A stretch of 64,000 bases of DNA, from positions 62,001-126,000 of the forward strand of contig JAJDAK010000048.1 in the NCBI GenBank assembly GCA_029261895.1, in the 5' to 3' direction. The translations under genes were made by a program, and so were the position numbers. This document shows, in pieces, positions 8,658-17,509 of this stretch. The stretch is from Deltaproteobacteria bacterium (GTDB taxonomy: Bacteria; Myxococcota_A; UBA9160; SZUA-336). Positions within the stretch are counted from its first letter, which is position 1. Each line of letters starts with the position of its first letter. Below the pieces are notes generated by a model that ran no database searches, was not told the DNA's origin, and saw only the letters and a list, made by a program, of their open reading frames with translations.

Positions 8658-10358
8658 CTACTTATCCGCTGACGAAACGCGATAGACTTCAGACAGCGTG
8701 GTTTGACCTTCCAAAACTTTATTCAACGCGCTGCGCCGCAGCGTACTCATGCCGCCGCGGATCGCTTCGCGTTTAATCTCAGCCGAACTGGCCCCGTTGA
8801 GAACAAACTCCCGCAGGGTTTCGTTCAGCTCCATGACCTCATACACGGCAATTCGACCTTTGAAGCCAGTATCTGAACAGTTGCTACAACCCGCTCCACG
8901 CGTCGTCTTACACGACTTGGCTTCTTCCGCGGTCATCCCTGCAGCCTCAAGCTCTTCCGCACCGACATCATTGTCCGGCTCTGCGCATTCCAGACAGATC
9001 TGCCGCGCAAGACGCTGAGCCACGATGCAGTTAACCGAACTGGCGACGAGAAAGGGCTCGATCCCCATATTGAGCAGGCGATTGATCGTACTCGGCGCGT
9101 CATTGGTGTGCAGTGTGGACAAGACCATATGACCCGTAAGCGCCGCTTTGATCGCGATTTCCGCCGTCTCGTAGTCACGAATTTCACCGACCATGATGAT
9201 GTCCGGATCTTGGCGCAGGAAGGACCGCAGCGCGGAGGCGAAATTGAGACCGATTTCGTCTCGCATCTGCACCTGATTGATTCCCATCAGGTTAAATTCC
9301 ACCGGATCCTCAGCGGTTGAGATGTTCTCTGAGGTTTTATTCAGTTCCGACAGCGCCGAATACAGCGTGGTCGTTTTCCCCGAACCCGTGGGGCCGGTCA
9401 CGAGCACCATGCCAAAAGGCAGGTGAATCGATTTTTTAAAATCGCCTAGTTGTGGCTCTTCGAAGCCAAGCTTCGTCATGTCCAGCTGAAGATTCGACTT
9501 ATCCAATAGGCGCAATACGATTTTTTCGCCAAAAAGTGTCGGCAGAGAGGACACGCGATAGTCCATCTCCTTGTTGCGACCCATCTTAAGCTTGATGCGG
9601 CCGTCCTGTGGCAAGCGGCGCTCCGCGATGTCGAGTTCGGCCATGATCTTCACGCGCGATGTCAGCGGGTTGCGCAACTTTTTGGGCGGGCGCATGACTT
9701 CATAGAGCACACCATCGATGCGATAGCGTACGCGGAAGTCTTTCTCGTAGGGCTCAATGTGAATATCCGACGCGTTCTTCTTGATGGCGTCGGTGAGAAT
9801 CAGGTTGACGAGCTTGACGACAGGCGCGTCTTCAGTGGCCTTCGCAAGCTCATCGACATCGACGCCGTCATCCTCGGAAACGACCTCGTAGTCTTCATCA
9901 TCGAAATCAAGAATCGCTTCCTCAATCGATGTTGACGAATCGTAGTAGGTTTCGATTGCGCGACGAATCGGCTCCTCGGCAGCAACTACCGCTTCGACGT
10001 TGTAACCCGTGATGAACTTGATGTCGTCAATCGCGAAGATGTTCGATGGATCTGCGGTGGCGATAATCAGAGTCGAGCCCGCTCGGTTGACGGGAATGAT
10101 CGTATGTTTCTGCGCGACATCTTCCGGAACCAGCGCCACAACGCTGGGGTCGATTTCAAAATCGTCCAACGTAATGCTGGGCACGCCGTATTGATTTGAG
10201 AGGAACTCGGCTAAGTCGCTCTCTTCGACCATGCCCATTTTTGTGAGCTGTAGGCCGAGCCGGCTACCCGTCGCCTGCGCTTCAGACTTTGCCTGTTGCA
10301 ATTGCTCAGGCGTAAGCAGGTTTTTTTGGACGAGTAGCTCGCCAATTCGCTCGTTCAA
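8658..10358 (-). CDS. pilB: Pilus extension ATPase PilB with tandem c-di-GMP-type N-terminal motifs
   Basis: Cytoplasmic assembly ATPase of 566 residues. The N terminus has two copies of the MshEN pattern (RIGELLVQKNLLTPEQL and RLGLQLTKMGMVEESDL, then the QYGVP end), known in MshE and some PilB proteins to bind cyclic di-GMP. An acidic linker (about 150-175) precedes the ATPase core with Walker A GPTGSGKTTT near 322, Asp box MVGEIRDYET and His box TGHMVLSTLHTND. A zinc site is formed by CLEC and CSNC. Start is TTG with GGAG upstream. It is the first gene of the pil unit; a sigma-28-like promoter lies 58 bp before it. Confidence 0.95.
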   Translation of the reverse strand: MNERIGELLVQKNLLTPEQLQQAKSEAQATGSRLGLQLTKMGMVEESDLAEFLSNQYGVPSITLDDFEIDPSVVALVPEDVAQKHTIIPVNRAGSTLIIATADPSNIFAIDDIKFITGYNVEAVVAAEEPIRRAIETYYDSSTSIEEAILDFDDEDYEVVSEDDGVDVDELAKATEDAPVVKLVNLILTDAIKKNASDIHIEPYEKDFRVRYRIDGVLYEVMRPPKKLRNPLTSRVKIMAELDIAERRLPQDGRIKLKMGRNKEMDYRVSSLPTLFGEKIVLRLLDKSNLQLDMTKLGFEEPQLGDFKKSIHLPFGMVLVTGPTGSGKTTTLYSALSELNKTSENISTAEDPVEFNLMGINQVQMRDEIGLNFASALRSFLRQDPDIIMVGEIRDYETAEIAIKAALTGHMVLSTLHTNDAPSTINRLLNMGIEPFLVASSVNCIVAQRLARQICLECAEPDNDVGAEELEAAGMTAEEAKSCKTTRGAGCSNCSDTGFKGRIAVYEVMELNETLREFVLNGASSAEIKREAIRGGMSTLRRSALNKVLEGQTTLSEVYRVSSADK

Positions 10359-10416
10359 ACCGCACTCCGAATTAACTACCGCGGCTATCTAGATAAATGC
10401 GCGCCGCCGCATAGTT

Positions 10417-10444
10417 TTATCGGTGTGGGTGATACGCAGCTTTA
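10417..10444 (-). promoter_or_regulatory. Sigma-28-like promoter of the pilB operon
   Basis: Minus strand TAAAGCTG (10444-10437), 12 bases, ACCGATAA (10424-10417). This is the closest match in the window to the FliA consensus TAAAGTTT-N11-GCCGATAA, with one extra spacer base. Predicted start near 10410 gives a leader of about 52 bases with a normal ribosome binding site before the TTG. The -35 overlaps the stop codon of the upstream gene. Confidence 0.65.
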
Positions 10445-11467
10445 TCTCAGCGAACGACCCGCCAGGCGAAAGCTCAACCCGCTTCGTAGCAGCGCGTGCA
10501 CACCCATCAGCGTGACGGGAATCCAATAGGTAAGATGCAGAAGCGTGCCATAAGCCACCGCAATATGTGGAAGAACTCCGAAGGAGCGCAATGCCTCGCG
10601 ACAGGCGAAGTGATAGATGCCAAAAAATCCAGGTCCAGCGGGTGCAGCAACCGAGAGCGCTACGAAGACCTCCGATGTATACGTCGCAAGCCAACCGTCC
10701 CCGGCGCCAATGGGAATATCCAACGCATATAACCCAAGCGCAAAGGGCGCGGTAATCACCGCCCCCCACAACAGAATGGAATAAATACCCACAGCGATCC
10801 ACGTTCGGGCGCCACGCAGACGACTCATCCCATGTCCGAGCTTCGTAACGAGTTCGAGCGCAGGACGCGCGACCCGTTCAGGCAAGGGACTCAGCAACCG
10901 AGCCAGTACCTTGAGTGCACGTGCCTCACTCATCCGTAGCGCGATAATCATGCTGACCGGGAACAGGCTAAGCACAGCCAAGACGGTCGCACCCGCACGT
11001 ACCCAATCTGGAAGTTCCTGGACATGGAAGTACAACACCGCCCCACTCATCAATACGATCATTGTGAAATCAATTGTGCGCTCGAGCACGACCGTACCAA
11101 GGGCCGCGGATGCGCTAACGCCGGTTTCCCGTGCCAGCGCCCACGGTCGAATAAATTCGCCGATTCGAAACGGCAGCACGTTCAGCGCGAGATATCCCAC
11201 TGCTGTCGCACGGTAGAGCGCGCCAAACGGTAAGGGTTGATCAGAGATCGCGCGACTGAGATGTCCCCACCTCAAGGCGCGCCATACAATGCTCAGCATC
11301 TGGAACGCCACCATCCAAACGACGGGCCAGAACTCAGTAGTCGCGAGCACCGCGCCAATCTCCCGGAGATCTACGTCATGAAGCGTCCAATACAATGCGA
11401 GTACAGAAACACTAAGTCCCACCCACGCGCGCCAATCCCACAATATTTGGCGCATGGAAACACTCAA
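10442..11467 (-). CDS. Lysylphosphatidylglycerol synthase TM-region / flippase-like family membrane protein
   Basis: Integral membrane protein of 341 residues with about eight hydrophobic segments. Family landmarks are NVLPFRIGEFIRP, LERTIDF and APAGPGFFGIYHF, typical of the UPF0104/AglD/LPG_synthase_TM superfamily. It lacks the soluble aminoacyl-transferase half of MprF, so it is more likely a lipid or glycan translocation protein than a full synthase. It overlaps the end of ribF by 4 bp. The open frame begins at a TTG; an ATG at residue 5 (11455) is an alternative. The substrate cannot be told from the sequence. Confidence 0.75.
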   Translation of the reverse strand: MSVSMRQILWDWRAWVGLSVSVLALYWTLHDVDLREIGAVLATTEFWPVVWMVAFQMLSIVWRALRWGHLSRAISDQPLPFGALYRATAVGYLALNVLPFRIGEFIRPWALARETGVSASAALGTVVLERTIDFTMIVLMSGAVLYFHVQELPDWVRAGATVLAVLSLFPVSMIIALRMSEARALKVLARLLSPLPERVARPALELVTKLGHGMSRLRGARTWIAVGIYSILLWGAVITAPFALGLYALDIPIGAGDGWLATYTSEVFVALSVAAPAGPGFFGIYHFACREALRSFGVLPHIAVAYGTLLHLTYWIPVTLMGVHALLRSGLSFRLAGRSLR

Positions 11468-12414
11468 GAGTGTTGGTGCGCTAAGATCGTCCGTGCGGCG
11501 TCGGCATCGCGTGCGATCTGCTGCTTGAGTTCTTCAGGACCAGAAAACCGATGTTCATCACGAATACGCGCAACGAACTCGACTTCGAGCTCGGCACCAT
11601 AAAGATCACTGTCGAAATCAAGGCAGTGGGTTTCGGTTAGGCGCTGCCCCTCGGTAAAGGTAGGTCGCGTCCCTATATTCGTCACAGAATCCAGAACGTC
11701 GCCCGCACGTTCGTGCCGCGACAAAATCTTCACCTCCGTGGCGTAAACACCTGAGGCAGGCACGAGTTCGTTTCGCAGTTCTAGATTCGCGGTCGGAAAC
11801 CCCAACGTTCGACCCCGGTGATCGCCCTGAACGACGACTCCGCGAATCGCGTAGGGCCGGCCGAGACAGAGCGCGGCATCCACTACGTCACCTTCCTTAA
11901 TCGCATTGCGAACTCGAGTGCTTGAAACATCGAGATCACCCGCGCAGACCTGTGACACGATGGTCACCTCGATGCCACGTTTCGGCGCGAGTTCCTGAAG
12001 TATTTCACCGGAGCCTTCGCGCCCTTTACCAAAACGAAAATCTCTCCCGACGAAAATTTCAACGGGCCCGATCCGGGCCACGATCACGTCATCCAAAAAC
12101 TCTTCGGCGCTCAGTTTCGCGAATTCGCGCGTAAATGGTTCGCGCACAACAAGCTCGATACCATGCTGTTCGAGTCCGTCCGCGACTTGCGCCCACGACA
12201 TCAAACGCGGGGGGGTACGCTCGGGGTCAAGAACTTGTCGAGGGTGGGGATCGAAAGTGTAGAGCGCTGGTCGTACGCCCAGAGAACCGGAGCGCGAGAC
12301 CACGGCCTCGATCAGCGCCAGGTGCCCAAGGTGCAGGCCATCGAAATTACCGATGGTTAGTACGCACCCGCGTTCCTCCGAAGGGAACGCCTCGCTGGTG
12401 TTAAAAGTCCTCAT
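11464..12414 (-). CDS. ribF: Bifunctional riboflavin kinase / FAD synthetase RibF
   Basis: Cytoplasmic enzyme converting riboflavin to FMN and FMN to FAD. The N-terminal FAD synthetase domain has the nucleotidyltransferase signature TIGNFDGLHLGH and later SSTRVRNAIKEGDV; the C-terminal riboflavin kinase domain has RGRTLGFPTANLEL and GVYATEV. I take ATG at 12414 (MRTFNTSEAFPS); an in-frame upstream extension of ten residues is unlikely to be translated. Length 316 residues matches the family. Divergent from the LptF/G gene and overlapping the following membrane protein by 4 bp. Confidence 0.95.
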   Translation of the reverse strand: MRTFNTSEAFPSEERGCVLTIGNFDGLHLGHLALIEAVVSRSGSLGVRPALYTFDPHPRQVLDPERTPPRLMSWAQVADGLEQHGIELVVREPFTREFAKLSAEEFLDDVIVARIGPVEIFVGRDFRFGKGREGSGEILQELAPKRGIEVTIVSQVCAGDLDVSSTRVRNAIKEGDVVDAALCLGRPYAIRGVVVQGDHRGRTLGFPTANLELRNELVPASGVYATEVKILSRHERAGDVLDSVTNIGTRPTFTEGQRLTETHCLDFDSDLYGAELEVEFVARIRDEHRFSGPEELKQQIARDADAARTILAHQHS

Positions 12415-12492
12415 ACACCCTTCTTTTAGGGCCTCGCCCTGCACGCCGCAACAATCCTTGCGCGCCGCCCGCCCCGGCCTACCCTACCCGCC

Positions 12493-13572
12493 GTGCGTAT
12501 TGTCTCACGTTACTTAGCGCTTGAGTTCATCCAAGCTTCGATCGTCATTTTTCTGGCACTCACCGTGATGCTGCTCGCGGCCGACCTCCTATTGCACATC
12601 GATGATCTCACCGCCAAGCCTGCGAACGCGCTGCGTACGATGGCGCTGAACTTCCTAGACGGCCTTCCAGTCGCGATTCCGATGGCCTGTGTGGTCGGAG
12701 CCGCTTGGAGCATGAGTCGAGCGGTGCGGTTCCGTGAAATTACGGCGATTCGTTGTGGCGGCATCCCGTTGCAGTACTCACTGCTCCCTATTTTGGCCGT
12801 GGGGCTGCTGATCGCAGCAGGGCTCGCGTTCTTTGAAGATCGCGTCCTGGTTCCGATTCGTGGCGCCCTTCTACAAGCCGATCTCGGCGACCAGGATGTA
12901 AACGCTCCGCGGCCTCGCCTACTCAACGATCGATGGTGGTACGCGAAAGGATCCTTTGTGCTCTCGGCAGAGGAGTTCAACGGCGATGCGAGTGTACTCA
13001 CCGACGTGAGCGTGTTTCGACTGGATGACAATCGCAAGATTGTCGAGCGCATCATCGCCGATGAAGCTGCATTTCTCGAGGAGAACGCGTGGGAGTTTCG
13101 AAACGCACGCACGATTCAATTCGGGGGGCCGGAACGTTTTGCGCGCAGCACCGCTCCCACACTGCAGATGAATCTCGGACTCAGCGACCAGGACCTTGCG
13201 CGCGCGGTACCGCCGAGTGAAGCCATGACGTTACGAACATTGCGGCGTCGCGTTCGAAAGCTCGAGAAAATCCACGACCCAGCGGCCCCGCTTCTTGCGT
13301 CGGCCTATCACGCACGCCTCGCGCAGCCACTCAGCATACTAATCCTCTTGTTGCTGGTAATCCCCATCGCGATTGGAGATGTCGAACGGGGCGACTCGCT
13401 ATCACGCGCATTGTTGCAATCCATCGCAGTATCGGCAGGATTCTGGGGAGTGTGGGTCTTTGCGATTTTAACCAGTCGCAGTGGCATCCTGCCCGCTGCG
13501 ATCCCGATTTGGGGTGCCTGTACAGCCGTGAGCTTATTCGGCTATTGGCGTTTCCGCACGATCAACGAGTAG
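12493..13572 (+). CDS. LptF/LptG family lipopolysaccharide export permease
   Basis: YjgP/YjgQ family inner-membrane protein of 359 residues. It has three N-terminal and three C-terminal transmembrane segments flanking a periplasmic beta-jellyroll region (about 120-265). The N terminus VSRYLALEFIQASIVIFLALT and the loop SRAVRFREITAIRCGGIPL are typical of LptF and LptG, where this loop contacts the ATPase LptB. Only one of the two paralogous permeases is present, so I do not choose between F and G. Start is GTG. The 3' end overlaps hflC by 11 bp on the opposite strand. It implies an outer membrane with LPS. Confidence 0.88.
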   Translation: MRIVSRYLALEFIQASIVIFLALTVMLLAADLLLHIDDLTAKPANALRTMALNFLDGLPVAIPMACVVGAAWSMSRAVRFREITAIRCGGIPLQYSLLPILAVGLLIAAGLAFFEDRVLVPIRGALLQADLGDQDVNAPRPRLLNDRWWYAKGSFVLSAEEFNGDASVLTDVSVFRLDDNRKIVERIIADEAAFLEENAWEFRNARTIQFGGPERFARSTAPTLQMNLGLSDQDLARAVPPSEAMTLRTLRRRVRKLEKIHDPAAPLLASAYHARLAQPLSILILLLLVIPIAIGDVERGDSLSRALLQSIAVSAGFWGVWVFAILTSRSGILPAAIPIWGACTAVSLFGYWRFRTINE

Positions 13573-14458
13573 CGGGCCGGCCGCTTTCATCGAAGAGATA
13601 TTTCAAAAACGGCGACTTCGGCGATAATATCAACGTTGTTTGGTTGTCCAACGCCGATCGGTAAGCTTCTAAGCTGCGGGTAAAGGCGTAAAATTCGGGA
13701 TCCTGCCCGTAGGCAAGCGCGTAGACTTCCGCCGCCTTCGCATCACCTTCCCCCCGCGCGCGCAGCGCATCACGTGATGCTTCGGAACCCACGATTTCAG
13801 CCTTCAGGTCCGCTTCCGCACGAATTTTCCGCGCTTGCTCTTCGCCCTGCGCACGTTGCTCTTTGGCTTTGCGCTCACGTTCACTGCGCATACGACCAAA
13901 CACGCCTTCAAGGTTTTCATTCGGGTAGTCCACACCGCGAACCTGCAGCGCAACCAGTTCGACACCGCTGCTCTCCAACGACTTGCGCGATTCACGCGCG
14001 ATCTCATCGCCGATTGTGATACGACGCTCCGACAAGAGGTCCGCAAGGGTATGCCGACCTACGACGCGATTGAGAGCACCCTGGGTGATGGTATCGATCT
14101 GCCCCACCGCGCGCGACGCGACGGGAAACGTAAGGAAGTACCGCTCCGGATCGACGATTCTCCAGATTAGGTAGTAGTCGACCTGAATCGGAATCTTCTC
14201 CGTCGTACGCACTTCTTCGATTTGACCCTGATAGCGTTTTTGACGCCGATCAAAGAGTCGAAACTGGTGAAGCACGGGAATGCGGAAGTACCAACCGGGT
14301 TCGGTCAAAACGGGTTCGTGAAACGGTAAAAAATCCGGTCGTGGGTCACCAAAAATCGTACGAAACGCTTGCTCCCGCTCATCCAAGATCACGATACAGA
14401 AGCGCGCGACTCCGAGAAACGCCAAAAGCAGCACAATCGTGGCGATGGTTCGTTTCAT
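13562..14458 (-). CDS. hflC: HflC, SPFH-domain modulator of FtsH
   Basis: SPFH (stomatin/prohibitin) protein of 298 residues, anchored by an N-terminal membrane segment (residues 5-25) with the bulk in the periplasm. Typical HflC features are DEREQAFRTIFGDP near the start, EKIPIQVDYYLIWRIVDPERYF, and a long charged coiled coil RMRSERERKAKEQRAQGEEQARKIRAEA followed by YGQDPEFYAFTRSLEAYR. It overlaps hflK by 4 bp. HflK and HflC form a cage around the membrane protease FtsH and restrain it. Confidence 0.93.
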   Translation of the reverse strand: MKRTIATIVLLLAFLGVARFCIVILDEREQAFRTIFGDPRPDFLPFHEPVLTEPGWYFRIPVLHQFRLFDRRQKRYQGQIEEVRTTEKIPIQVDYYLIWRIVDPERYFLTFPVASRAVGQIDTITQGALNRVVGRHTLADLLSERRITIGDEIARESRKSLESSGVELVALQVRGVDYPNENLEGVFGRMRSERERKAKEQRAQGEEQARKIRAEADLKAEIVGSEASRDALRARGEGDAKAAEVYALAYGQDPEFYAFTRSLEAYRSALDNQTTLILSPKSPFLKYLFDESGRPATR

Positions 14459-15384
14459 CTTTCAACCCTTCGTCCGACCGGAAGGTACGGCAAAATCTTG
14501 TCGCTCTGTCCCTCTTCAACAATGATCTTGTCCATGCTCGGCAAGATTTCTTCGAATGTTTCGAGATAGAGTCGTTTGCGCGTGACCTCTGGCGCCTTCT
14601 TATACTCTTGAAGAAGTGCAGTGAAGCGGCTGGTTTCGCCTTCGGCCCGCAGCGTACGTTCCTGACGATACGCCTCCGCACCCTGGGTCAATGCTTTCGC
14701 TTCACCGCGTGCACGCGGCAGTACTTCACCCGCGTAGCCTTCGGCTTCGTGGATCAGACGCTCCCGATCTTGCTCAGCATTGGTAACCTCTGCAAAAGCT
14801 TCTTTCACCGCCGCTGGCGGTTCAACGATTAGTAGCTGGACATTCTGCAGCTGAACACCGGCACCATACTCGTCCATGATTTCTTGGATCCGCGCGCGAA
14901 CTTCAAATTCGATCGGTCCTTTGCCCTGCGTAAGTGCATCATCAATCGGTCGCTTCGCGATCGCCTCACGCATCGATGCCAATGCGACATCCCGAAGTAC
15001 GGCACGAACATCAGCCAGATTGAAGACGTAATCACGAAGATTACCAATACGGTATTGCACGGCGAACTCAGCGTTCAAGAGATTCTCATCCCCGGTCAGC
15101 ATCCGCTTCTCTTCCGGTTTCGGTTCGTACTTCGCCGGCGGACCCGGATCAATGGTGCGGTAACCAAATTCCTCTTCAATCGTTTGCGTCACCGGTTGCT
15201 GAATCACGCGATCGAGCCCAAGGGCGTGCCATTGGAGTCCGGCGCCGACCGTCGAATGATATCGGCCGAGACGCAGAATCACGGCTTCTTCATCGGAACC
15301 CACCTGGAAGGTCCCGATGGCCGCGTATAAAAAGACAAGCCCGAGGACCACGAGCACGACCAGAATTCGTCCAGCGAGTTTCAC
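14455..15384 (-). CDS. hflK: HflK, SPFH-domain modulator of FtsH
   Basis: Partner of HflC, 309 residues, one N-terminal membrane segment. HflK-type core: GSDEEAVILRLGRYHSTVGAGLQWH, then MLTGDENLLNAEFAVQYRI and an LPRARGEAKALTQGAEAYRQERTLRAEGE coiled region (several short runs). The glycine-rich N-terminal extension of Escherichia coli HflK is absent, which is common outside Gammaproteobacteria. Encoded 20 bp after the slipin gene and overlapping hflC, so three SPFH proteins are made from one unit. Confidence 0.93.
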   Translation of the reverse strand: MKLAGRILVVLVVLGLVFLYAAIGTFQVGSDEEAVILRLGRYHSTVGAGLQWHALGLDRVIQQPVTQTIEEEFGYRTIDPGPPAKYEPKPEEKRMLTGDENLLNAEFAVQYRIGNLRDYVFNLADVRAVLRDVALASMREAIAKRPIDDALTQGKGPIEFEVRARIQEIMDEYGAGVQLQNVQLLIVEPPAAVKEAFAEVTNAEQDRERLIHEAEGYAGEVLPRARGEAKALTQGAEAYRQERTLRAEGETSRFTALLQEYKKAPEVTRKRLYLETFEEILPSMDKIIVEEGQSDKILPYLPVGRRVER

Positions 15385-15404
15385 CGCTACTCCCCCGTCC
15401 GACG

Positions 15405-16160
15405 CTAGCTCTGCCCGCTCGACTGGCTATCGACAAAGGGTTTGATCAAATCCAGCGGCAGCGGGAAGATGATCGTTGAATTTTGTTCGGTAGATATTTC
15501 TGCAAGCGTCTGCAGGTAACGCAATTGCAAAGTGTATGGCGATTGCATCATCACATCGGACGCTTGTCGCAAACGTTCTGACGCTTCAAATTCACCCTGC
15601 GCATGAATGACCTTCGCACGACGCTCTCGCTCCGCTTCGGCTTGCTTGGCCATCGCACGCTGCATCTCTGCCGGCAGATCGATGTGCTTCAATTCCACCG
15701 CACGAACCTTCACCCCCCAGGGGTCAGTCCCGCGATCGAGGTCTTCCTGCAGCTGGCGATTTAGATTTTCACGATCGGATAGCAATGTATCGAGCTCCGC
15801 TTGACCACAGACGCTGCGCAGCGTCGTCTGCGCCAGCTGCGAGGTTCCGTACAGATAATTCTCGACCTGAAGCACCGCCTTGTCGGGATGGATGACCCGG
15901 AAGTACAGCACGGCGTTCACTTTCACCGAAACGTTGTCGCGCGTGATGATGTCCTGCGAGGGAACATCCATCACGATTTCACGCAGGCCGATGCGTCGGA
16001 GCTCATCGACGCCGGGGATAATCAACCGCAATCCCGCGGTCTTCACTCCCGAAAATCGACCGAAGCGCAAGACCACGCCGCGTTCGTACTCCTTGATGAT
16101 TTTCACCGACATCGCCAACAAAACGAAGCCGATCACTAGAAAGACTATGATCCCCGGCAT
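15405..16160 (-). CDS. Slipin (stomatin-like SPFH protein), NfeD partner
   Basis: Protein of 251 residues with one N-terminal hydrophobic segment and an SPFH domain. Diagnostic stretches are EYERGVVLRFGRFSGVKTAG, DVPSQDIITRDNVSVKVNAV and VRAVELKHIDLPAEMQRAMA, which place it with the prokaryotic stomatin/slipin group. The TAG-free junction with nfeD (1 bp overlap) is the classic slipin-NfeD pair: NfeD is a membrane ClpP-class protease that cleaves the partner stomatin in Pyrococcus. Probably involved in membrane microdomain or membrane protein quality control. Confidence 0.92.
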   Translation of the reverse strand: MPGIIVFLVIGFVLLAMSVKIIKEYERGVVLRFGRFSGVKTAGLRLIIPGVDELRRIGLREIVMDVPSQDIITRDNVSVKVNAVLYFRVIHPDKAVLQVENYLYGTSQLAQTTLRSVCGQAELDTLLSDRENLNRQLQEDLDRGTDPWGVKVRAVELKHIDLPAEMQRAMAKQAEAERERRAKVIHAQGEFEASERLRQASDVMMQSPYTLQLRYLQTLAEISTEQNSTIIFPLPLDLIKPFVDSQSSGQS

Positions 16161-17509
16161 TAGGTGTTTTCCTCCCCCGTAGGCTCGACGCGCAAGCTTA
16201 GATCCTGAACCGCGACAATCCTAACCTTTTCGCCTCGCCGAAGGGGTGTATTTGATTCCGCCGCCCAAAGTTCGCCGTGGACCAGCACGCGTCCACGCGG
16301 GTCGATATCGCCGTCCACCAGAGCGGTTTGCCCGATCAGCGATTCATGGCCGGTAAATTGGGGACGCATCATCGTGCGCGTCACGCCATATGCCACAAGC
16401 CCAGAAAAGCACGCAACCACGGCAACAGCGGGTACAACGACTTCCCAAAACGGTACAGCAAGATCTGACTCCGAGGGAACGTCAAAAATCATGTAGCCAC
16501 CGATCGCGAAGCAGCTGATCCCCGAAACAAAGAGCACGCCGAAGCTCGGCACGAAAATCTCCGCAATCAGCAGGCCAATACCCGTCAGCAATAAGGCCAG
16601 CCCGATCCAGTTGAACGGTAAAATCTGTAACGCGAATCCTGCGAGCACCAAGCAGATCACACCAATGATGCCGGGCGCCAAGGTTCCGGGCTGGGTGAAC
16701 TCAACATAGAGCCCGAGCAGCCCCGCCAAAATCAACAGCAGCGCGATCTGCGGATCGGCGATCACGTCGAAGAAACGATTGATCCAGCTCATTTCCAAAA
16801 CGACCTGGCCGGTCCCTTTCGTTACCAACGTGCGCTCCTCGCGGCCCACCTTAACCACGCGACCGTCTATGAGCTCAAGTAGGTGCTCGAGATCATCCGC
16901 GACAAGATCGATGACATTCTTCTCAAGCGCCTCAGACTGTGGAATCGCGACTGAATTTCGCACCGAATCAATCGCCCACTCGACGTTGCGATCTCGCGCT
17001 TCGGCGATCGACTCGATAAACGCCGCGGTGAAGTTTTCAATCTTCTCGCCCATGATATCGCGGGCGGGAGCTGCAGGCGCTTGAGAACCCTTCGTTGGAT
17101 CGACTGGTGGTGTCGGGGGGATCGGCAAGACGCTGACCGGATGTGCGGCGCCAATGCTGGTACCGGGCGCCATCGCGGCCACGTGCCCCGCCATTGTAAT
17201 AAATGTGCCTGCCGAACCTGCCCATGCCCCTCGTGGTGAAACGAAAACCACAACAGGAATCTCAGCATTGAGAATATCGGTCACGATATCTTTGGTGGAC
17301 GAAAGCAGCCCACCCGGGGTGTTGAGTTGGATCACCAACGCGTTGGCGCCCGCAGCCTCAGCTTCTTGAATCGACTTCGAAAGATAGTCGGCAACGGCGG
17401 GATTGATACTGCCTTTGACGGTCGCCACGTAGACGGTACCCGCCTGCGTGGCTCCGGTTCCCATCCCCCAGAACAACATCGCAAATAACGCGATGCGAGT
17501 TGCCATCAT
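16160..17509 (-). CDS. nfeD: NfeD-type membrane serine protease (long form)
   Basis: Long NfeD of 449 residues. A signal peptide (about 1-23) leads into a ClpP/SppA-like domain with the nucleophile in AWAGSAGTFITMAG and the catalytic Lys region DIMGEKIENF. Four to five transmembrane segments follow (about 245-375), and the C terminus is an OB-fold NfeD domain ending in RGEKVRIVAVQDLSLRVEP. The start overlaps the coaBC stop by 4 bp (ATGA) and the gene runs directly into slipin. An extended Pro/Ala-rich insert (PIPPTPPVDPTKGS) lies in the protease domain. Confidence 0.92.
   Translation of the reverse strand: MMATRIALFAMLFWGMGTGATQAGTVYVATVKGSINPAVADYLSKSIQEAEAAGANALVIQLNTPGGLLSSTKDIVTDILNAEIPVVVFVSPRGAWAGSAGTFITMAGHVAAMAPGTSIGAAHPVSVLPIPPTPPVDPTKGSQAPAAPARDIMGEKIENFTAAFIESIAEARDRNVEWAIDSVRNSVAIPQSEALEKNVIDLVADDLEHLLELIDGRVVKVGREERTLVTKGTGQVVLEMSWINRFFDVIADPQIALLLILAGLLGLYVEFTQPGTLAPGIIGVICLVLAGFALQILPFNWIGLALLLTGIGLLIAEIFVPSFGVLFVSGISCFAIGGYMIFDVPSESDLAVPFWEVVVPAVAVVACFSGLVAYGVTRTMMRPQFTGHESLIGQTALVDGDIDPRGRVLVHGELWAAESNTPLRRGEKVRIVAVQDLSLRVEPTGEENT

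Noticed and set aside
12494..13112. Long minus-strand frames opposite the LptF/G gene and other genes
   Set aside because: They mirror the codon pattern of the real genes, lack ribosome sites and domains.
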